Of a stretch of DNA of 64,000 nt, positions 61,044 through 64,000 are shown one piece after another. The stretch lies in contig VAWY01000127.1 of NCBI GenBank assembly GCA_005888335.1, forward strand, positions 12,936 to 76,935. The letters are read 5' to 3'. Below the pieces are notes generated by a model. That model was not told where the DNA came from, made no database searches, and saw only the letters and a program-made list of their open reading frames with translations. This DNA comes from Actinomycetota bacterium. Lineage in GTDB: Bacteria > Actinomycetota > Thermoleophilia > Solirubrobacterales > Solirubrobacteraceae. The translations under genes were made by a program, and so were the position numbers. Numbering within the stretch: the first letter of the stretch is position 1; each line of letters opens with the position of its first letter.

Positions 61044-61606
61044 GCGCTCACCGCGACCATGTCGTTGAGGCGGGTGACCGTCCAGCGCCCGTCGTGCGCG
61101 TGCAGCTCGGTCACCGACAGCGGGGCGGCGTCGATCTGCCAGAACGCCTGCAGCGGCGCGCCGAGCGCGTGGACGACCGCCGCCTTGATGACCCCGCTGT
61201 GGGTGATCGCAGCGGCCGCGCCCTCGATCTGCGCCTGCGCGTCCAGCCACGCGGCGATCCGCGACGCGAACGCGCTCAGGCTCTCACCGCCGTGCGGGGC
61301 GGCATCCGGATCGAGCATCCACGCCCGCGCGCCGTCGCCGTCGACGTCCGCCAGCCTGCATCCGGCCCAGCGCCCGAAGTCGCACTCGGCCAGAACAGCG
61401 TCGAGGCGCGCGCGCAGCCCGGCGGCCTGCGCCGTCTGCCGGCAGCGCAGCGCCGGGCTCGACAGCACCTCGCAGCGCTGCGGCAGGGCAGCGGCGAGCG
61501 CGGCCGCCGCAGCCCGCCCGGGCTCGTCGAGCGGCTCGTCGACGGGGAAGGCGGTGGCTCGCGTGGCACGCGTCGGGGCGTGCCGCACGAGCAGCAGGCG
61601 CCTCAA
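61040..61606 (-). CDS. cobC: Histidine-phosphatase CobC-type, alpha-ribazole phosphatase candidate (188 aa)
   Basis: The phosphohistidine site is LLLVRHAPT at residues 4-12. Others are LSSPALRCRQTA, the Glu of CDFGRWAG and the second His in AITHSGV. In cob operons such enzymes remove phosphate from alpha-ribazole phosphate or cobalamin phosphate. No ATG is available near the first strand: the frame upstream runs through the riboswitch. The best start is TTG at 61606, which overlaps the stop of a 14-codon leader (TTGA). First enzyme gene of the minus-strand transcript. Confidence 0.85.
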   Translation of the reverse strand: MRRLLLVRHAPTRATRATAFPVDEPLDEPGRAAAAALAAALPQRCEVLSSPALRCRQTAQAAGLRARLDAVLAECDFGRWAGCRLADVDGDGARAWMLDPDAAPHGGESLSAFASRIAAWLDAQAQIEGAAAAITHSGVIKAAVVHALGAPLQAFWQIDAAPLSVTELHAHDGRWTVTRLNDMVAVSA

Positions 61607-61647
61607 GCGACGCCGGACGCCGGGCCTTGATCCTGCTGTGCGCGCAT
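61603..61647 (-). CDS. 14-residue leader ORF before cobC
   Basis: ATG at 61647 has GGAGG five bases upstream (61653-61657), the only good ribosome binding site in the leader. The peptide MRAQQDQGPASGVA ends in TGA overlapping the TTG start of cobC (TTGA). It may deliver ribosomes to cobC by reinitiation, so that the riboswitch acts on the leader. The alternative, a frameshifted cobC start, cannot be ruled out. Confidence 0.5.
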   Translation of the reverse strand: MRAQQDQGPASGVA

Positions 61648-61688
61648 GGCTACCTCCTCGGGATCGTGCGTCCCGATGTGGAAGGGGT

Positions 61689-61780
61689 CGTGGCGGGGAG
61701 TTCCTGACTTCCGGGCCGCGCGGCCCGGTCACAGTGGCGCGACCGTCCCGGACTCTCACCGGGTTCCACGCACCGCCACG
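61689..61780 (-). promoter_or_regulatory. Cobalamin riboswitch 2 (before the cobC operon)
   Basis: Read on the minus strand: P1 arm CGTGGCGG (61780-61773) pairs perfectly with CCGCCACG (61696-61689). Between are the core motifs GGTGAGAGTCC, GCGCCACTGTGACC and GAAGTCAGGA. Downstream a hairpin TCGGGA-CGCACGA-TCCCGA (61676-61658) abuts the GGAGG of the leader ORF, the same arrangement as for riboswitch 1. Translational control of the leader and so of cobC is inferred. Confidence 0.92.
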
Positions 61781-61793
61781 CTCGGACGGCCGG

Positions 61794-61823
61794 ACTCTAG
61801 TGGGCCGCGCGGAAACGTGTCAC
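61794..61823 (-). promoter_or_regulatory. Promoter of the minus-strand cobalamin operon
   Basis: On the minus strand GTGACA (61823-61818), 18 bases, TAGAGT (61799-61794). A transcript would begin near 61787, a few bases before the first P1 arm of the riboswitch. The divergent bluB-cobT gene starts 44 bases away. Confidence 0.6.
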
Positions 61824-61866
61824 ACGCTCCCGCGCGACCCACTGACCGGTGCGTAGGCTTCGCGCG

Positions 61867-63639
61867 ATGACCCGCCCGGAGCGCCTGCGCCGTCCCCCCA
61901 CGCCGGCGGGCTTCGACCCGTCGCGCGCCGCCGAGCGCGCCGCGGATCCGGCGGGCTGGCGGTTCGCCGACGCCGAGCGCGACGCCGTCCGGCGGGTCAT
62001 CGCCGAGCGGCGCGACATCCGCCGCTTCCGGCCCGACGAGGTGCCGGGGGAGGTGCTCGAGCGCGTGCTCGAGGCGGCGCACCGCGCGCCGTCGGTCGGG
62101 CTGATGCAGCCGTGGCGGTTCATCGTCGTCCGCGAGCTGGGCACGCGCGTGGCGATCCGCAGCCTCGCGCGACGCGAGCGGCTGCGCCAGGCGGACCGCT
62201 TCGCCGAGCGCGCGCGCCAGTTCCTCGACCAGAAGATCGAGGGCATCGTCGAGGCGCCGCTCGGCGTGTGCGTGTGCTGCGACCCCGGCGACCCGGGCGT
62301 CGAGGTGCTCGGCCGCGGCACGATCCCCGAGACCGACGTCTACAGCACGGCGTGCGCGGTGGAGAACCTGTGGCTGGCGGCTCGCGCCGAGGGACTGGGC
62401 GTCGGCTGGGTCAGCTTCTACCGCCCCGACGACCTGCGCGAGCTGCTCGGGATCCCGGCGCGCGTCGAGCCCATCGCCTACCTCTGCGTCGGCTGGCCCG
62501 ACGAGCGACCGGTGCGGCCCGGGCTGGAGTCCGCGGGCTGGGCGGCCCGCGCGCCGCTCGATGCCGTCGTCATGGCCGAGCGGTGGTCGGACGACCGCGC
62601 GCCCGCGGCGCCCGCCGCGCCGCGCCCCCGCCTGGACCGGGCAGCGGCGATCGCCGCGCGCGACCGGCTCGACCGGCTCGTCAAGCCGGCCGGGAGCCTC
62701 GGCGCGCTGGAGGCGCTGATCGAGCGGTGGGCGGCGATCAGCGGCGGCCCGCCCCCCGCGTCGCTGCGCGCGGGCGTCCTCGTATGCGCCGGCGACCACG
62801 GCCACGTCGCGCGCGGGACGAGCCTGTATGGCGCCGACGTCTCGGCGCAGGTGGCTGCCGCGGCGGCGCGCGGCGAGACCGCGGTCGGCGTGCTCGCGCG
62901 CCAGGGCGGCCACGAGCTGCTCGTCGCCGACGTCGGCCTCGCGACGCCGGCGCCGGGCGGCGTGCGCGACGTCAAGGTCCGGGCGGGCACGGGCGACATG
63001 CTCGACGGGCCGGCGCTCAGCGAGCGCGACCTCGACGCCGCGCTCGCGGCAGGCGCGACCCTGGCCGCCGAGCTGGCCGAGCGCGGCGCGGACTGCCTCG
63101 TCCTTGGCGAGATCGGCATGGGCAACACGGCGACGAGCGCAGCGCTGCTGTGCGCGCTGACCGGCGCGTCGGCGGCGGTCACGGTCGGGCGCGGCACGGG
63201 GCTGGACGCGGCGGGCCTCGAGCGCAAGCGCGGGCTCGTCACCGCGGCGATCGCCCGCCACGGGGCGCCGCTCGCGCCGCGCGAGGCGCTGCTCGCGGTC
63301 GGCGGGCTCGAGCTCGCCGCGCTGGCCGGCGCGGCGGCCGAGGCGGCGCGCCGCGGGCTGCCCGCCGTCCTCGACGGCTTCGCCGTCGGCGTCGCCGCGC
63401 TCGCGGCGACGCGCCTGGACCCGGCGGTCGGCGAGGCGGTCATCGCCAGCCACCGCTCCGCCGAGCCCGGACACGAGCTCGTGCTCGCCGAGCTCGGGCT
63501 CGAGCCGCTGCTCGACCTGCGCCTTCGCCTCGGCGAGGCGTCGGGCGCGCTGCTCGCGCTGCCGATCATCGCGGCCGCAGGCGCCCTGCACGCCCAGATG
63601 GCGACCTTCGAGGAGGCCGGCGTCGAGCGGCGAGGCTAA
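61867..63639 (+). CDS. BluB-CobT fusion: DMB synthase and nicotinate-nucleotide:DMB phosphoribosyltransferase (590 aa)
   Basis: Residues 1-about 220 form a flavin-destructase BluB domain: RRDIRRFRPDEVP (48-60), HRAPSVGLMQPWRF (72-85) and GLGVGWVSFYRPDDLRELLGIP. Residues about 255-590 form CobT: DRLVKPAGSLGALEALIERWA, CAGDHGHVARGTSLY, GEIGMGNTATSAAL with the catalytic Glu region, and VLDGFAVGVAALAA. BluB makes 5,6-dimethylbenzimidazole from FMNH2 and O2; CobT attaches it to ribose phosphate. One chain would pass the base directly. ATG at 61867 is favoured over GTG at 61849. No ribosome binding site is obvious. Confidence 0.9.
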   Translation: MTRPERLRRPPTPAGFDPSRAAERAADPAGWRFADAERDAVRRVIAERRDIRRFRPDEVPGEVLERVLEAAHRAPSVGLMQPWRFIVVRELGTRVAIRSLARRERLRQADRFAERARQFLDQKIEGIVEAPLGVCVCCDPGDPGVEVLGRGTIPETDVYSTACAVENLWLAARAEGLGVGWVSFYRPDDLRELLGIPARVEPIAYLCVGWPDERPVRPGLESAGWAARAPLDAVVMAERWSDDRAPAAPAAPRPRLDRAAAIAARDRLDRLVKPAGSLGALEALIERWAAISGGPPPASLRAGVLVCAGDHGHVARGTSLYGADVSAQVAAAAARGETAVGVLARQGGHELLVADVGLATPAPGGVRDVKVRAGTGDMLDGPALSERDLDAALAAGATLAAELAERGADCLVLGEIGMGNTATSAALLCALTGASAAVTVGRGTGLDAAGLERKRGLVTAAIARHGAPLAPREALLAVGGLELAALAGAAAEAARRGLPAVLDGFAVGVAALAATRLDPAVGEAVIASHRSAEPGHELVLAELGLEPLLDLRLRLGEASGALLALPIIAAAGALHAQMATFEEAGVERRG

Positions 63640-63670
63640 GTGCCCACCACCACAAGCCACGACGCGACTT

Positions 63671-64000
63671 ATGGCGGAGACCACTGACGCGCCGATGGCC
63701 GGCGTCCGCCGAGCGGTGGCCGGCGCCGCGCTGGCGCTCGCCTTCCTCACCGTCGCCCCGCTGCCGGTGCGCGAGCGCCCCGAGGGGATCGGCGCGGCGG
63801 CGGCCTGGTTCCCCGCGGTCGGCGCGCTCGTCGGTCTCGTGGCGGCCGGCGTGCGGGTCGCCGCGGACCCGACGCTCGGCGCGGGCGTGGCGGCGGTCCT
63901 CGCCACCGCGGTCATGGTGGCGCTGACCGGTGCGCTGCACCAGGATGGCCTGGCCGACTGCGCCGACGGCCTGGGCGTGCGCGGCGACCGCGCGCGCCGC
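63671..64000 (+). CDS. cobS: Adenosylcobinamide-GDP ribazoletransferase CobS, N-terminal part
   Basis: The frame from ATG at 63671 is open to the window end (110 codons) with no stop. It shows the CobS start: a hydrophobic AVAGAALALAFLTVAPLPV, then AAAWFPAVGALVGLVAAGV, and the metal/substrate motif ALTGALHQDGLADCADGLG near residue 90, the hallmark of CobS (HxDGLAD). It joins the lower ligand alpha-ribazole to adenosyl-GDP-cobinamide in the membrane. It lies 31 bases after bluB-cobT, so the last steps are in one unit. Confidence 0.9.
   Translation, partial: MAETTDAPMAGVRRAVAGAALALAFLTVAPLPVRERPEGIGAAAAWFPAVGALVGLVAAGVRVAADPTLGAGVAAVLATAVMVALTGALHQDGLADCADGLGVRGDRARR

Noticed and set aside
1..64000. 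Horizontal transfer or phage/defence island within the window
   Set aside because: Base composition and codon use look even throughout, and there are no integrases, transposases, restriction or toxin-antitoxin genes; all regions read as chromosomal metabolism.

Overview
The window is uniformly very GC-rich, densely packed DNA with many GTG starts, 4-bp start/stop overlaps (GTGA or ATGA), and actinobacterial-style genes such as an Xfp-type phosphoketolase, CbtAB and a CobIJ fusion. This suggests a high-GC actinobacterium. A soil Thermoleophilia/Solirubrobacterales-like lineage is my best guess, but it is an inference from gene content and not from a marker gene. I see no rRNA, tRNA, CRISPR array, transposase or prophage gene, and no gene-free stretch longer than about 290 bases.

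Left part, 1-20 kb: a trio of two esterase-like hydrolases and an ATP-grasp ligase opens the window. It is followed by a GNAT acetyltransferase, a class III-type PHA synthase with a very short coiled-coil partner, and a LysR regulator. Next come a secreted CHAP-like protein with six exact 58-residue FG-GAP-like repeats, a metallophosphoesterase, and a phosphoketolase-acetate kinase pair (xfp-ackA). A YceI/FMN-reductase/TetR operon has two palindromic operators at its promoter. Then follow a secreted beta-propeller protein, a divergent class III aminotransferase/alanine dehydrogenase pair, a DUF4956/VTC polyphosphate-polymerase pair, an SDR and a CMD-family protein.

Middle part, 21-39 kb: a SorC-family regulator heads a polyol locus with a Tat-type lipoprotein binding protein, two ABC permeases, a sorbitol/xylitol-type dehydrogenase, xylulokinase, an SDR and a mannitol-type dehydrogenase. 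Matching 27-bp operators lie at the regulator and at the xylB/SDR divergent promoter. Xylulose 5-phosphate made by XylB could feed Xfp and AckA. An unusual protein with a phosphorylase-like C-terminus follows. Then comes a class I/II-type PhaC operon with a second hydrolase and a glutaryl-CoA-dehydrogenase-like enzyme, followed by an alcohol dehydrogenase, an enoyl-CoA hydratase-family protein and a YraQ-type permease with a YHS domain. The permease has a CsoR-like operator and a 19-codon leader that looks like the start of a csoR gene.

Right part, 39.5-64 kb: a near-complete cobalamin locus. One cobalamin riboswitch (+) heads cbtB-cbtA-cobG-cobH-cobIJ and probably cbiD. A second (-) heads cobC-cobD-cobQ-cobN-chlID-cobO-apgM-like-cobB-cobU/cobC fusion-cbiZ-cobL-cobM, and the two transcripts run towards each other. 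cobK sits on the minus strand inside the plus-strand unit. A bluB-cobT fusion and the start of cobS run rightwards from the end. The pathway looks mainly aerobic (CobG, CobN, BluB) but uses CbiD in place of CobF. SUMT (CobA), CobE/CbiG and CobST are not in the window; a ChlI/ChlD-like fusion stands where CobST would be.
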